The notes beneath the pieces are model-generated. The model saw nothing but the letters and a program-made list of their open reading frames with translations, searched no databases and was not told the DNA's origin. Made by a program: the position numbers and the translations under genes. From Dendrocalamus latiflorus (Eukaryota; Streptophyta; Magnoliopsida; Poales; Poaceae), in assembly GCA_017311315.1 (NCBI GenBank), contig CM029669.1, forward strand, positions 21,648,711 through 21,712,710: a DNA stretch of 64,000 nt. Direction: 5' to 3'. Position 1 is the stretch's first letter, and every line of letters starts with the position of its first letter. Shown here in pieces: positions 44,453-54,098 of the stretch.

Positions 44453-45790
44453 GCGAAAAACTTCTGTTTGCCGCTACGCTTCCCCAGCCCAACAACACCA
44501 AATAGCTCTCTAGCACTGATATTACTTGAGATAACCTACAACAGAAGCAGGCATAATAAGACAAGAAGGTATGTTTTAACTAATTCCTTGCTCAAAAGTA
44601 CATTCCACTGAACTGACTCATTTCTTCACTTAGTTGGAATCACCCGTCATAAAAACATTTACCTAGAAGACAGTTGACAAATGTAAGCACAGTTACTATG
44701 AAGGCACCTTGAGGGTTTTTTAAAAAAATTCTGAAGCACATAAACTACAGGAGATTCCACATGTCTGTTTAGTATATATTAGTTCATACTTGCAGTTCTG
44801 AAAAATGCAAAAATATGAACAAGTAAAAGGAAAGAGGAAGAATCAAACTCAATCTCAGCCTATGCAATTCTACCACTACAACAGATATTCCAACACAAGA
44901 TTGGTGAATTTGCATGTTTCAATAAATTAGGAAAGTGTAAAAGATAAAAAAAAAGGAGTAACCCAATATATTTAAATCATAATTTGTTTGAACTCACCGT
45001 CAATTATCCCCGAATGTAGTTTTCCAAAGATGACATTTCAACTGTGGAGTTATCATACAGAGGAAAAATTGAAAGGTCCAAGTGACACATTACTGTTTCT
45101 GCTGTATAATCTCTAAAGGTTTGTCGTTGCTACAGAAATAAACTTTTGAGACCCTGATACTCAGGCAGTTTAGCAAGTAGTTCAGAAAGATAGCACAACA
45201 AACAAACCCCAAAGCTAGGGATCTGATGATAGGTATACCTTGAGCACGCATTGAGAAATTGCATAGAAAAATCGATCTTAAAATCTCTATCGAACAATTA
45301 ATTGCAAATTGGGGATTCCTGTGCGCAGACAAAGCAATCCAACCTCACACATAAATTTAGATGCCTTCAGCTTGACGATGAGCCGACCCTAGCTAGTGAT
45401 GGTTCCCATGAGGAAAGTGCTTACCATACTTCCAGCGACGCGGCCTTGAGGTGCCGTCGGGGTGCGGCGCGGAGGCTGGTGCAGAATGGCGAGGTCGTCT
45501 CGGGACTGCGAGGTTTGGTAGGCTGCGAAGATGCGAAAGAAGGCGAGACGGAGCCCGTGGAGGAGTGCTGCAGTTGGCGGGGTGGGGGCATATGGTGAAG
45601 AGGGGGTAGCAGTCGTGCCGTGGTCGCCGCGGCGCAGGAAGCAGAGAGGAGGCGCCGGCGGCGGCATGGCCGCTGACCGTATGGTGAATTCGTCGTTGAG
45701 AGGGACAGTAACGGGTGATAAGGTGGGCGGAGGGGTACAGCCGTTTTTTAGGGTTACAAACCAGGGAAGCAAATTCCCTGCCCCATCCAC
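44453..45790 (-). pseudogene. Possible hypothetical gene or gene remnant
   Basis: A GC-rich first-exon-like frame begins at the ATG near 45667 (MPPPAPPLCFLRRGDHGTTA...) and ends at a GTAAGC donor near 45420. A possible last exon after a GTTGTAG acceptor near 44536 reads ISARELFGVVGLGKRSGKQK and FFAVLFAYS before a TAG. The DNA between is AT-rich and I could not find a continuous set of exons. No family is recognized. An N-terminal organelle transit peptide is conceivable. Treat as a lead only. Confidence 0.25.
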
Positions 45791-45807
45791 CGCTACATTC
45801 AGATTGA

Positions 45808-46220
45808 GGCCCTGTTTGTTTCCACTTAAGATTATTATAATCTAGCTTATAATCATAAGTGGAAACAAACAGCCTAGATTATAAAGCAACTTATTATAAT
45901 CTAATAGCCCAGATTATTGTAATCTAATAAGCTCAAAAAAGAAGCTTATTTCAGCTTATAGATCCACTTTTTATCTTAAGGATCATAAAACTTTAGGAAT
46001 ATTACCCACCTTTGCCATTTATCCATCCCCCAACTCCCTTGCCTCTCTCTCAAGGACATTGTAGTCTTTAAACATTCGAATACAACAATCCATAACTCTG
46101 ATAATCCAGGCTGTCAAACACTTGACAGCTTATTTTTCACCAGCTTATTATAATCTAGCTTATATAATCCCCTACCTATAAGCTAGATTATAATAATCTT
46201 AAGTGGAAACAAACAGGGCC
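45808..46220. mobile_element. MITE of 413 bp with TGA target duplication
   Basis: Both ends read inward GGCCCTGTTTGTTTCCACTT, a perfect inverted repeat that continues with AAGATTATTATAATCTAGCT. TGA flanks it at 45805-45807 and 46221-46223, a TNA duplication as in PIF/Harbinger elements. The left end also holds a second inverted copy of the end (CTTATAATCATAAGTGGAAACAAACAG), so the left 80 bases can fold on themselves. Confidence 0.8.
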
Positions 46221-46604
46221 TGAATCAACGACGAATGGAGAGAGATGTCACCTGCGGCCCTCCCCTATAGACCTATTCTTCTAAGCCAGACGTCTAAACA
46301 ACTAGCCTCGTAGGCGCGGCGTCACGCCGCGCTAGCCACCGTGTGTACCGAAGTAAAAGAGGTGATAATTCGTGAGGAGTTTTATAAAAAAAATCGAGGG
46401 AAAATGTGTATTTTCGAAAAAGTTAAAGGTGTTTTTCGTAAAAAACCGAGGATCTGTACGTAAATAAATGGGCTTGTACGTAAATAAACGAGGACCCGTA
46501 CGTAATTTAGGAAAACACGGGGTGCTATCCTGTAAAGTGGAGGGGTAAAAAAATTGAGGGACCTGTTCGCGAGAAAAAAAAGGAAAAAAGAAAATATTTA
46601 AGGA
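46221..46604. other. Intergenic, no gene seen
   Basis: Contains short repeated phrases (GTACGTAAATAAA twice near 46456-46485). It adjoins the broken end of the CNL fragment. Confidence 0.5.
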
Positions 46605-46743
46605 AAATCTTGCGCTTGAGTATCTTGTGCTGCTCCTCCATGCCCTCTATCACCTTGTACTGCTCCAGGAGGTAGCTGGAGGCCTTCTCCTTCACCATGG
46701 ACACCAGCGGCCCGACCACCATGCTGCTCACCAGCTCAGCCAT
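46605..46743 (-). pseudogene. Truncated N-terminus of a second CNL gene
   Basis: From the ATG at 46743 the minus strand encodes MAELVSSMVVGPLVSMVKEK and ASSYLLEQYKVIEGMEEQHK, then ILKRKI. This is clearly homologous to the first 45 residues of the CNL at 35388 (TMLLGPLISMVNQKVSTYLL). Homology stops at about 46605 and the following DNA is unrelated, so everything after the first helix pair is missing. The DNA upstream of the ATG looks like a normal GC-rich 5' UTR. The large MULE starts 235 bp upstream of the ATG and probably separates the fragment from its old promoter. Confidence 0.85.
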
Positions 46744-46978
46744 TGCAGCGCTCCCAGCAGACGCACACGAAACAAAAGCAGAGCACCGTAGAGAGGAGGG
46801 AGGGAGGCTCAATGGAGAGAGTGAGCGAGATCCAGTGGAGTGTACAAACAGAGAAGGTGGTTGAAACTTCAATTGCAGATTGAATACAGGGAACCACAAT
46901 AATGCAACTCCATGGAGCAGGACGGACCACACACAAAATAATGAAAAATGGGAAACATTACTACCCTACTGTCCTCTG

Positions 46979-47232
46979 GAATTTTTTGTACGGATAATCC
47001 GTTTTTTATTCGGAAATACATAAATATACCCGCGACAAAATTTTTTACAAAAATAATCTCCAGTCGCCACCCCATTGGGCGACTGCTATTTTTCGCCCAA
47101 CCGGGAGGCGACATTTAGGGAATCTGTGTACCGTTGGGCGACTACTGCAATCGCTGTACGGTTGAGCGACTTTGATTGCAGTCGCCCAACCGTTGGGCGA
47201 CTTCAATTGCAGTCGCCCAGTGGATGGGCGAC
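46979..47232 (+). repeat. Left TIR of the large MULE
   Basis: After a 75-bp AT-rich outer part it contains a series of palindromic words built from GTCGCCCAAC / GTTGGGCGAC at about 47056-47230. In places they form perfect inverted pairs around TGCAATTGCA-like centres. Confidence 0.9.
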
Positions 47233-47695
47233 TTTACTCAGTCCCCGTGAATTTGTAGAGTTTTATCAATTTTGTAGTTTTAAACTGGAAAAAAATATGG
47301 TATAGTTGTAATAAAAGTTTATGTTTATTGTATGTTGTAGGTGCGTTTAAAATTTTGAGAAATTTTTTGTAAGTACAATTGACTGTAGAACGTTTGATAT
47401 ATACATTGGTATGTTTTAAGGGTTTGCAATCCGCGTGATTTTTGTATGTTTTGTCAATTTTTTAGTTATAAACTGCGTAAAAATCAGATAAAGTTGTAAT
47501 AGAAGTTTATGTTCAATGTAAGTTGTAGATGCAAAAAAAAAATTGGTAAATTTTTTTTAGGCAGGATTGACCGAAGAACGGTCGATACATAAAGTGATAA
47601 GTGATGTGACCAGTGGCATGTGTGGAACTCTGTACTTGTAATGTTCAGAACTCCACCGCTAGTCGTAACATGCCTTAGGGAATATTACATTTTGT

Positions 47696-48302
47696 CTACT
47701 GGGTGTAGCGTGGTTGTTTGCCCTTTTTGTCGCGCCCTGAAGATGGCTCTGCTGCATCTTTCTTCCTGTCAGTCTTGGTCTTGAGAGCTGCCTCACGAGC
47801 TTGAAGCTCTTCCTCCTGACGCTTGATGGCTGCTTCACGCGAACTTAACTTCTCCCGCCTCCTTTGCAGCTCATCCTCCTTGCCCTTAAGACGGATTTGG
47901 TCTACCCTCACGCGACGCTCTTGCTCATGCCGCATTTGTCGTTCCACCTCGCGAGCCTGATCCATCTTGACAAGGTATTGTCCTTTGTTTTCCACCTCGC
48001 GAGGGTTCCGTGGCCATGCCGGCGGCACCCGATCCACCCATTCGATGAACTTGCAAGCCTATGTGTGTCGTGGTAGATGTCATGGATAAAGTTGAAGAAC
48101 GATAACGAGAAACAAAGGATTTAGTTGTCGTCGTTACCACGAAGTCGTCATCCATGTCTGGACATTTGAAGTACCTACGGCCGTAGTTGGCTCGTGGTAG
48201 TGGATCCGTGCAGACGCACAACATCGTCCTAAAACCGCAATGGCACTTCGGACGCTCATGCCACTCCGGCACTCCAAAAGGGTCGGACCTCCAGGAAGAC
48301 AT
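47696..48302 (-). CDS. GRF zinc-finger / coiled-coil protein encoded by the MULE (two exons)
   Basis: Exon 1 is 48302-48138 and exon 2 is 48058-47696, joined in phase 0 across an 79-bp GT-AG intron, giving about 175 residues. Exon 1 encodes a GRF-type zinc finger: CHCGFRTMLCVC, then a gap to NYGRRYFKCP with the Gly-Arg-Arg and aromatic positions typical of the family. Exon 2 continues CKFIEWVDRVPPAWPRNP, then a long charged helix (about residues 80-150, rich in E/R/K/Q, e.g. EELQAREAALK) that should form a coiled coil, and a basic tail. GRF fingers bind nucleic acid. The gene lies downstream of the transposase in the same orientation, so it may be an accessory factor of transposition, like mudrB of MuDR in role but not in sequence. 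Start could also be the ATG at 48362. Confidence 0.75.
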
Positions 48303-48440
48303 TGTTGTGTAGTAGTATTGTGATGGCTTGAGGAGGAGGTTGTGTTGTGGTATGTAATACATGGGATGCCTTTATGTAGGCAGGTGAACTGGTGAGTGGG
48401 CATAGTCCATGGAGAGTACATATGAATCTTTTTGCTTTTT

Positions 48441-48800
48441 CAGGCTTTTCAGAGGCCAGTGTAGCAATAAATGTCCCTCCGTAGGCTTTTCAGAGGCCAG
48501 TGTATGTAGGCTTTTCAGAGGCCAGTGTATGTAGGCTTTTCAGAGGCCAGTGTATGTAGGCTTTTCAGAGGCCAGTCTATGTAGGCTTTTCAGAGGCCAG
48601 TCTATGTAGGCTTTTTAGAGGCCAGTCTATGTAGGCTTTTTAGAGGCCAGTCTATGTAGGCTTTTCAGAGCCCAGTGTATGTAGGCTTTTCAGAGGCCAG
48701 TCTATGTAGGCTTTTCAGAGGCCAGTCTATGTAGCCTTTTCAGAGGCCAGTGTAGCAATAAATGTCTCTATGTAGGCTTTTCAGAGGCCAGTGTAGCATT
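48441..48800 (+). repeat. 25-bp tandem repeat array in the large MULE
   Basis: About eleven to twelve copies of TGTAGGCTTTTCAGAGGCCAG plus TSTA, period 25, between 48481 and 48755. Flanking partial copies are associated with GTAGCAATAAATGTCYCTCC at both ends. Variants differ by single bases (TTTTTAGAG, GAGCCCAG). It lies between the 3' end of the transposase gene and the GRF-finger gene, a position where promoter or terminator functions might lie. Confidence 0.9.
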
Positions 48801-49445
48801 AAATGTCCCTCCGTGTTGCTATAAGTAGCACGGTTGGGGTCTCATGACATTGTAAATCGAACAAAGAAGAACCATCTCTTTCGTGGTGAAACATACCATG
48901 TCGGAAGCCGAGGGGCCAGTGGGATTTGGGTCACCGAAGGACGACATTCCCTTAGAAAGGAGGGATATGTTCGGTCCACAGTACCGATTGATATCAAGTC
49001 GGCGTGCTCAACCAGCGTGGCCGAAATGCAGACACAATGAGTACGCGGTCGTCCAGATCTTAGATTCCCCGAACGATTTGTGTCGTATTTTATTTCATGT
49101 AGTTGTTGATGTGTTGATGCTGTGGCGGTAGGACTGTTGTGTTTAGTAAAATTGTTGGGTGTAGTACTTTCCATAGATCCTGCAAGTGCAATGTATGTGT
49201 TGTTTCGTGTTGTAAGTGCGTGACTGGGCAAAGCTGGCATCTTTTGTCATCTCGCAATAAATTACTCTATGTAGGCACTTTAGAGCCTGTAGTTTCGTAA
49301 TAAAAGTGGATTCGTAGCCACCAATAAATTGCAATACTTAAAAGGGAAACATTACGTTCAACGAAATAAGTGCATTACAGAAAAGGGATGTAACATACAA
49401 GGTTTACAACTGGTACATGAATTTTAGCATGCATTACAACACCAA

Positions 49446-52151
49446 CTACTGATCCGGAAATGCATTGCATCGTCTAGCTGTGTGCCTCTCCTGACCGCAT
49501 CGCCCACAACGTGCACCAGATGTTCCAGCTTGTGATACGTCCATGTCATTTCTAATACGTCGGCTCTGTCGCCGACCCTTCCCACCCTTCAGCATGTTAA
49601 TATCCGGAACCCAGGTCCTCGCTGAAATGTCCAAAGTGGCGAAGTTTCCCACTGCCCTGAACCCCCGGAGCTCCCCACACCAAGCTTGCAGTATTCTCTC
49701 CTTGAAAAAGTACTCGGACATGAAGTTAGAAGGATCCATGCGCACGGTCCCGCATGCAGCGAGGACATGAGAGCATGGCCTGTGTAACAACTTAAGCTTG
49801 TTGCATGTGCAGCTAGGTTCGTTTGCATGATCTCCAAGGCATACATCGTGAGTAACAAGTAAACGAGATGTCCCAAATCCGGCTCTATCACGGAGTACCA
49901 CCTCGAAACGATGCTCCCTGTTGCCCATGACATGCACTGTGTGCAATTGACCCTTCTGTGCCTTCGCCTCCATGTACGCAGTAATTTTTGACGAATACTG
50001 GGCTCCGGGATTGGCCGCATGAAGCGCGGCACTCGCGTGCCTCTCCCTGAAGTAGCGGATTGTGCTGTGAAGAACACCTTCCACGATGGCGACAAGGGGC
50101 TGAGAACGGAGACCCCTGAGAACCCAATTGTACACCTCGGCAAGGTTAGTTGTCATTATTCCGTACCTTGCGCCATCCGTGTCGTGCAACAGCGACCACT
50201 TCTCCAATTGTTCCCCCTCGATCCACTGCGAGAAGCACTTGATGTTTCGCGCGCTCCTCCTTCTTGAACCACTTGGGTTAGACTCATCGATTGCTGGCAA
50301 GCATTGCGGTTGTGCCTCCCCAGGAGTGACCGGCCCCTTGCTCCTCTCGTCGACGTTCTTCCTGGTGTGCTCATCCAACAACCCCCATAAAGCATCAAAT
50401 TTTCTCTGCTGGTTCTGCCTAGCCAGCCTCTTGAATAGCTTCATCAAAGATTGTTTCGGGAATTGCTTGAAAAAGTTTGCCCCTAAGTGACGACTGCACC
50501 ACCGGTTTCTCATGTCCGGCCAAAAAGAGGTCTCCTCAGGGTCTTCCTGAAGTTTTCGTATCGCCTTTATAATACCGGCGTGGCGATCATGGATTATGCA
50601 CACACCAGGTCGGGTGCCTACAACTCCACCCCTCACATGTCTCAGAAACCACAGCCAGCTCTCATAATTCTCACTCTCCACAAATGCAATGGACAGCGGC
50701 AATATTTGATTGTTACCGTCAACGCCTATGGCCGTCAGGAGCTGCCCTTTGTATTTGCCTGTCAAGAAGGTCCCATCTATTGAGATAACTGGCAGCATGT
50801 GTCTGAATGCTTCAATGCTAGCACCAAATGCAAAGAATGCTCTCTGCAACACTGCAAATCCCGGTGGACTTATGGACGGCTTGTCGTGCACCGCGATGTA
50901 CGTGCCGGGGTTCCTTTGCTGCAACACCTTAAGCATACGAGGAAGGTTGTCGTACGCCGCTTCGAAAGTGCCAAAACGTTTTTCCAACGCCTTTTGCTTC
51001 GCACGCCACGCCTTCGCGTAGCTAATCTTATACTTGAATTTATTCTCAATAGCTAGCATAATATGTGTGGCCGCAACATCTTTCTTCTCCACTATCTCCC
51101 CATACATCAAATTGGCGATAAATCCGGACGTCAGGTTACGATGCCTCGCCAAGACTGTGTTTACAATGCAGGAGTGCGGCTCCACCTTGGACACAATCCA
51201 ATGAGTCTCATACTTGGGTCTACGTGCGTGCACCCTAAAAGGACAACCAGTCTGCTCGCACTTCACAGTGTACTGCTCCTGGCTTGATTTGACGACGCGA
51301 AATGTCCGTTGCATTGAAAGGGCCCAAAGTTTGATGGCATCCTGCAGCGCTTCCTTGTCAGCAAACATAGCATGCACCCGAACCTCTGTTTGATGATACT
51401 CCCATGGCGATTCATGCTCATCATGTGCGGAAACACCCTCCGCATTATACTGGTTCCATTCTTCGGGGATAGGAACTTCTTCATCATCGGAACTGTCCTC
51501 CTCGTCGTCCTCTACAGCTTGCTCTTCATCCCATGCCCTCTGGTCATCAGATTCCATCTGATGCACGATATACTCATTATGCTCTCCTTCATCAGCTTGC
51601 CCAGTTCCCTCTCTATAGCTTGACAGCTGTAACTCTCCTCCATGTACCGCATCGGCTTGCCCAGTTCCCTCTGTATAGCTTGACGGCCTTAACTCTCCTC
51701 CGTGTACCGCATCGCCTTCATCACGAGCAACTTCATCAGCTCCACCGACGTGCGGCCCGCCCGAGGTGCTAGCACCCCCCGAAGCATAGGCGGACGCACG
51801 AGCTTGCGCAGCTGCTTGTAGTGAGCACGGTTGCACAAGCAGGACACACTCATATCCACGGCGCCGGCACCCTTGCACAAAGCCCTTCCACGAACCAGAG
51901 CGCACCAATGTCTTCAACTCCCATCTGATGTCAGTGGAAGACCGGCTCCAAAGCCCTTGCACAACGACGCTGCACACCTCGGGGTCCAATGAAAAACTCT
52001 GGGTCAGCCAATGCTGCACATCTGTCATTTGAGCATTCTCGTCATCCGGAAGTACGAGAGTGACTTGCGGAAAATCGCTCAAATCCACACCAGTCGGACC
52101 ATCACGAATGATTCCAACACCATAATACACTCTCAATGTAGTACTGGCCAT
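49446..52151 (-). CDS. MULE transposase (MuDR/FAR1-related), intact, 901 codons
   Basis: The ATG is at 52151 (ATGGCC context) and the frame is open to 49446. After a MuDR-like N-terminal region (residues 1-110) and an acidic low-complexity part (200-235) comes the DNA-binding FAR1/MuDR zinc domain (about 255-330, with C and H ligands in YTVKCEQTGCPFRV and EPHSC). The MULE catalytic domain follows: VISIDGTFLTGKYKGQLLTA with the first Asp at about 459, and CIIHDRHAGI with the second Asp at about 522. A WCSRHLGANF segment and an NLAEVYNWVL segment may supply the Glu. Then come a SWIM finger (CTCNKLKLLHRPCSHVLAAC) and a CCHC knuckle (CGRCGQERHTARRC). A 20-residue tandem duplication (DAVHGGEL... 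at about 147-186) lies in the linker. It cuts and pastes DNA between TIRs of its family. Confidence 0.95.
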   Translation of the reverse strand: MASTTLRVYYGVGIIRDGPTGVDLSDFPQVTLVLPDDENAQMTDVQHWLTQSFSLDPEVCSVVVQGLWSRSSTDIRWELKTLVRSGSWKGFVQGCRRRGYECVLLVQPCSLQAAAQARASAYASGGASTSGGPHVGGADEVARDEGDAVHGGELRPSSYTEGTGQADAVHGGELQLSSYREGTGQADEGEHNEYIVHQMESDDQRAWDEEQAVEDDEEDSSDDEEVPIPEEWNQYNAEGVSAHDEHESPWEYHQTEVRVHAMFADKEALQDAIKLWALSMQRTFRVVKSSQEQYTVKCEQTGCPFRVHARRPKYETHWIVSKVEPHSCIVNTVLARHRNLTSGFIANLMYGEIVEKKDVAATHIMLAIENKFKYKISYAKAWRAKQKALEKRFGTFEAAYDNLPRMLKVLQQRNPGTYIAVHDKPSISPPGFAVLQRAFFAFGASIEAFRHMLPVISIDGTFLTGKYKGQLLTAIGVDGNNQILPLSIAFVESENYESWLWFLRHVRGGVVGTRPGVCIIHDRHAGIIKAIRKLQEDPEETSFWPDMRNRWCSRHLGANFFKQFPKQSLMKLFKRLARQNQQRKFDALWGLLDEHTRKNVDERSKGPVTPGEAQPQCLPAIDESNPSGSRRRSARNIKCFSQWIEGEQLEKWSLLHDTDGARYGIMTTNLAEVYNWVLRGLRSQPLVAIVEGVLHSTIRYFRERHASAALHAANPGAQYSSKITAYMEAKAQKGQLHTVHVMGNREHRFEVVLRDRAGFGTSRLLVTHDVCLGDHANEPSCTCNKLKLLHRPCSHVLAACGTVRMDPSNFMSEYFFKERILQAWCGELRGFRAVGNFATLDISARTWVPDINMLKGGKGRRQSRRIRNDMDVSQAGTSGARCGRCGQERHTARRCNAFPDQ

Positions 52152-52268
52152 TAATGATGTATGCCTACATGTATGATTGAAATTTACGACATGTCAAATA
52201 ACATGGGAGTTGAAGACTGTAAATACAACATAATTAAAAAAAATACCTGGATCCAAATCGATTGAATA

Positions 52269-52370
52269 GCTTCGACTTCTCTTCTCTCCTCACCTCCTTT
52301 TCTTCCCCTCCTCCCTCTCTTCTCCTCTTCTTTTCTTCCTCTTCCTCCTCTCTTCTCTCTGGGCAGAATG
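52269..52370 (-). promoter_or_regulatory. Polypyrimidine (CT-rich) leader region next to the right TIR
   Basis: About 100 bases of TCTTCTCTCCTCACC-type sequence on the plus strand (purine-rich GGAGGAAGAG on the transcribed minus strand), between the right TIR and the transposase ATG. The small MULE has a matching block at 20820-20920 in the same relative position. It probably belongs to the promoter or 5' UTR driven from the TIR. Confidence 0.45.
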
Positions 52371-52429
52371 AATGAGTAGAATGGCAGAACGAGGGGAATG
52401 TGCTCGGGGTTAGTGGGCGGCATAATTGC

Positions 52430-52684
52430 AGTCGCCCTACGGTTGGGCGACTGCAATTGCAGTCGCTCAACGGTTGGGCGACTTCAATCGAAGTCGCTCA
52501 ACCGTACAGCGATTGCAGTAGTCGCCCAACGGTACACAGATTCCCTAAATGTCGCCTCCCGGTTGGGCGAAAGGTAGCAGTCGCCCAATGGGGTGGCGAC
52601 TGGAGATTATTTTTGTAAAAAATTTTGTCGCGGGTATATTTATGTATTTTCGAATAAAAAACGGATTATCCGTACAAAAAATTC
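52430..52684 (-). repeat. Right TIR of the large MULE
   Basis: Mirror of the left TIR, with the same GTCGCCCAAC / GTTGGGCGAC words. The inner part (52430-52500) has one more GCGACTGCAATTGCAGTCGC palindrome. Confidence 0.9.
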
Positions 52685-52694
52685 CTGTCCTCTG

Positions 52695-53292
52695 TGTAGT
52701 CATGGCCATTTACACTCGTGTCAGACCAATGTATAGGACACCAGCATATTGATTCAATGTGGACATGGCTCACCAGCATGGCCGTGCATTGTTGTAGCTC
52801 CCATGTGTAAACTACCATACCTTTGGCTCGGAGTTTGGTATTGTTATTGCATGAGTTGTGTTATGGCCAGGCCATTATGCTCCACAGTTTCCGAATTTCT
52901 TTTGTGACGAGGAAATGTGGAGTGAAGGTTAATCAATTTGTAATTGGGGAAGTCAGGGGAGGGCCTGCTATGGCTCATCAAGGAGAAGCCATGGACACGG
53001 GGACGGCAGGCTTCTTCCCGACAACACCAGCGACATGAGCAGCCAGAGGGTGCTTGGGTTAGGGTGCATCAAGTGCAAGCTTAAACTGATTTTTTTTTGT
53101 AATACATACAGTAGATTTGTTGTAGCAAAAATAAAGTGGTTTGATAAAAATTTTTCAATAAATCGTATTAAAGTATCTTAGAATTAGTATTTAAGTATAT
53201 CAAAAATGACAAAAAGGTATAAAATATTAATTTAAGTAGTATATTAGAAGTGAGAGTATGTACTCTAAGAGTACGAAAAAACTTCATATATA
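52695..53292. other. Intergenic, no gene seen
   Basis: AT-rich. Before the MULE inserted, this was continuous with the region upstream of the truncated CNL, so it may contain the old promoter of that gene. Confidence 0.45.
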
Positions 53293-53796
53293 TATCGGAC
53301 GGTTCTTGATGTGGGTGCCTAGGCACCCAGGTGCCTTATGTAATTTTTCTATATATATAGGACGAGTGTTTCATGCACCCTGGTGCCTAGGCACCCATAT
53401 CAATACCCGTTGATTTGCTTTGAGATTCGCAACGTTTGATGTGGGTATCTTCATATACCCATAAAAAAGTATATTTGAGATGTCAAACTCCGAAAAAAAT
53501 TAAATTCAACTTCAGTTTAATTAGTTTGAACTATTTTTATGGTATATACTCACTGTAGTCATATTGAACTCAAAAGTAGTTCAAACTAGTTTGAACTGAG
53601 TTCAAAACTTACTTACCGTAAATATATCAAGGGTATAAAACATTTTCATACCCAAACTCAAAAAAATTATCAATCATACACGTGTATCGGACGTGTATAG
53701 AAAAAAATTATCAATCATATATATATATATATATATATAGAAAAATTACATAAGGCACCTGGGTGCCTAGGCACCCACATCAAGAACCGTCCGATA
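53293..53796. repeat. Inverted-repeat element with 60+ bp perfect arms
   Basis: The left arm 53293-53358 (TATCGGACGGTTCTTGATG... to TTTTTCTATATATA) and the right arm about 53731-53796 are complementary over their full length. Each arm holds the 16-bp palindrome GGGTGCCTAGGCACCC. A third copy of CTGGTGCCTAGGCACCC occurs at about 53380. The interior is AT-rich. It is probably a MITE or fold-back element; transcribed, it would form a long hairpin. Confidence 0.8.
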
Positions 53797-54001
53797 CACC
53801 AAGGTGTCCAGGCACCTAGCCTCTCTGTCGTTAGATTGCTTTTAGATGCGTGCAGGTGCAACATATTAGGTAACCTATTAAGATTCATTAATTCGAAAAG
53901 GTATCAATTTGGAAAAGAATCAATCATGGATGGAAAGTATTAATCATGGATGGAAAGTTTTAATTATGGAGCTTGGGCACCATGGTGCACCTGTTATTTT
54001 G

Positions 54002-54002
<1 letters not shown>

Positions 54003-54096
<94 letters not shown>
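54003..54096. repeat. (TA)n microsatellite, ~47 units
   Basis: An uninterrupted run of alternating T and A, directly left of the copia LTR. Length is likely to be polymorphic and error-prone. Confidence 0.95.

Positions 54097-54098
<2 letters not shown>

Larger units (their letters stand above)
46979..52684 (-). mobile_element. Putatively autonomous Mutator-like element (MULE), 5.7 kb
   Basis: The TIRs are about 250 bp each and start GAATTTTTTGTACGGATAAT on both sides. Over the first 200 bases I count only about five differences. The identical 10-mers CTGTCCTCTG flank it at 46969-46978 and 52685-52694. Inside are an intact transposase gene (49446-52151) and a second gene (47696-48302), both on the minus strand, separated by a 25-bp tandem repeat array. 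Intact ORF, near-identical TIRs and perfect target duplication suggest a young and possibly active element. It shares its TIR family with the small MULE at 18993-21241. Confidence 0.93.

Noticed and set aside
48441..48800. Array that might suggest CRISPR
   Set aside because: It is a head-to-tail 25-bp repeat without unique spacers, inside a plant MULE.
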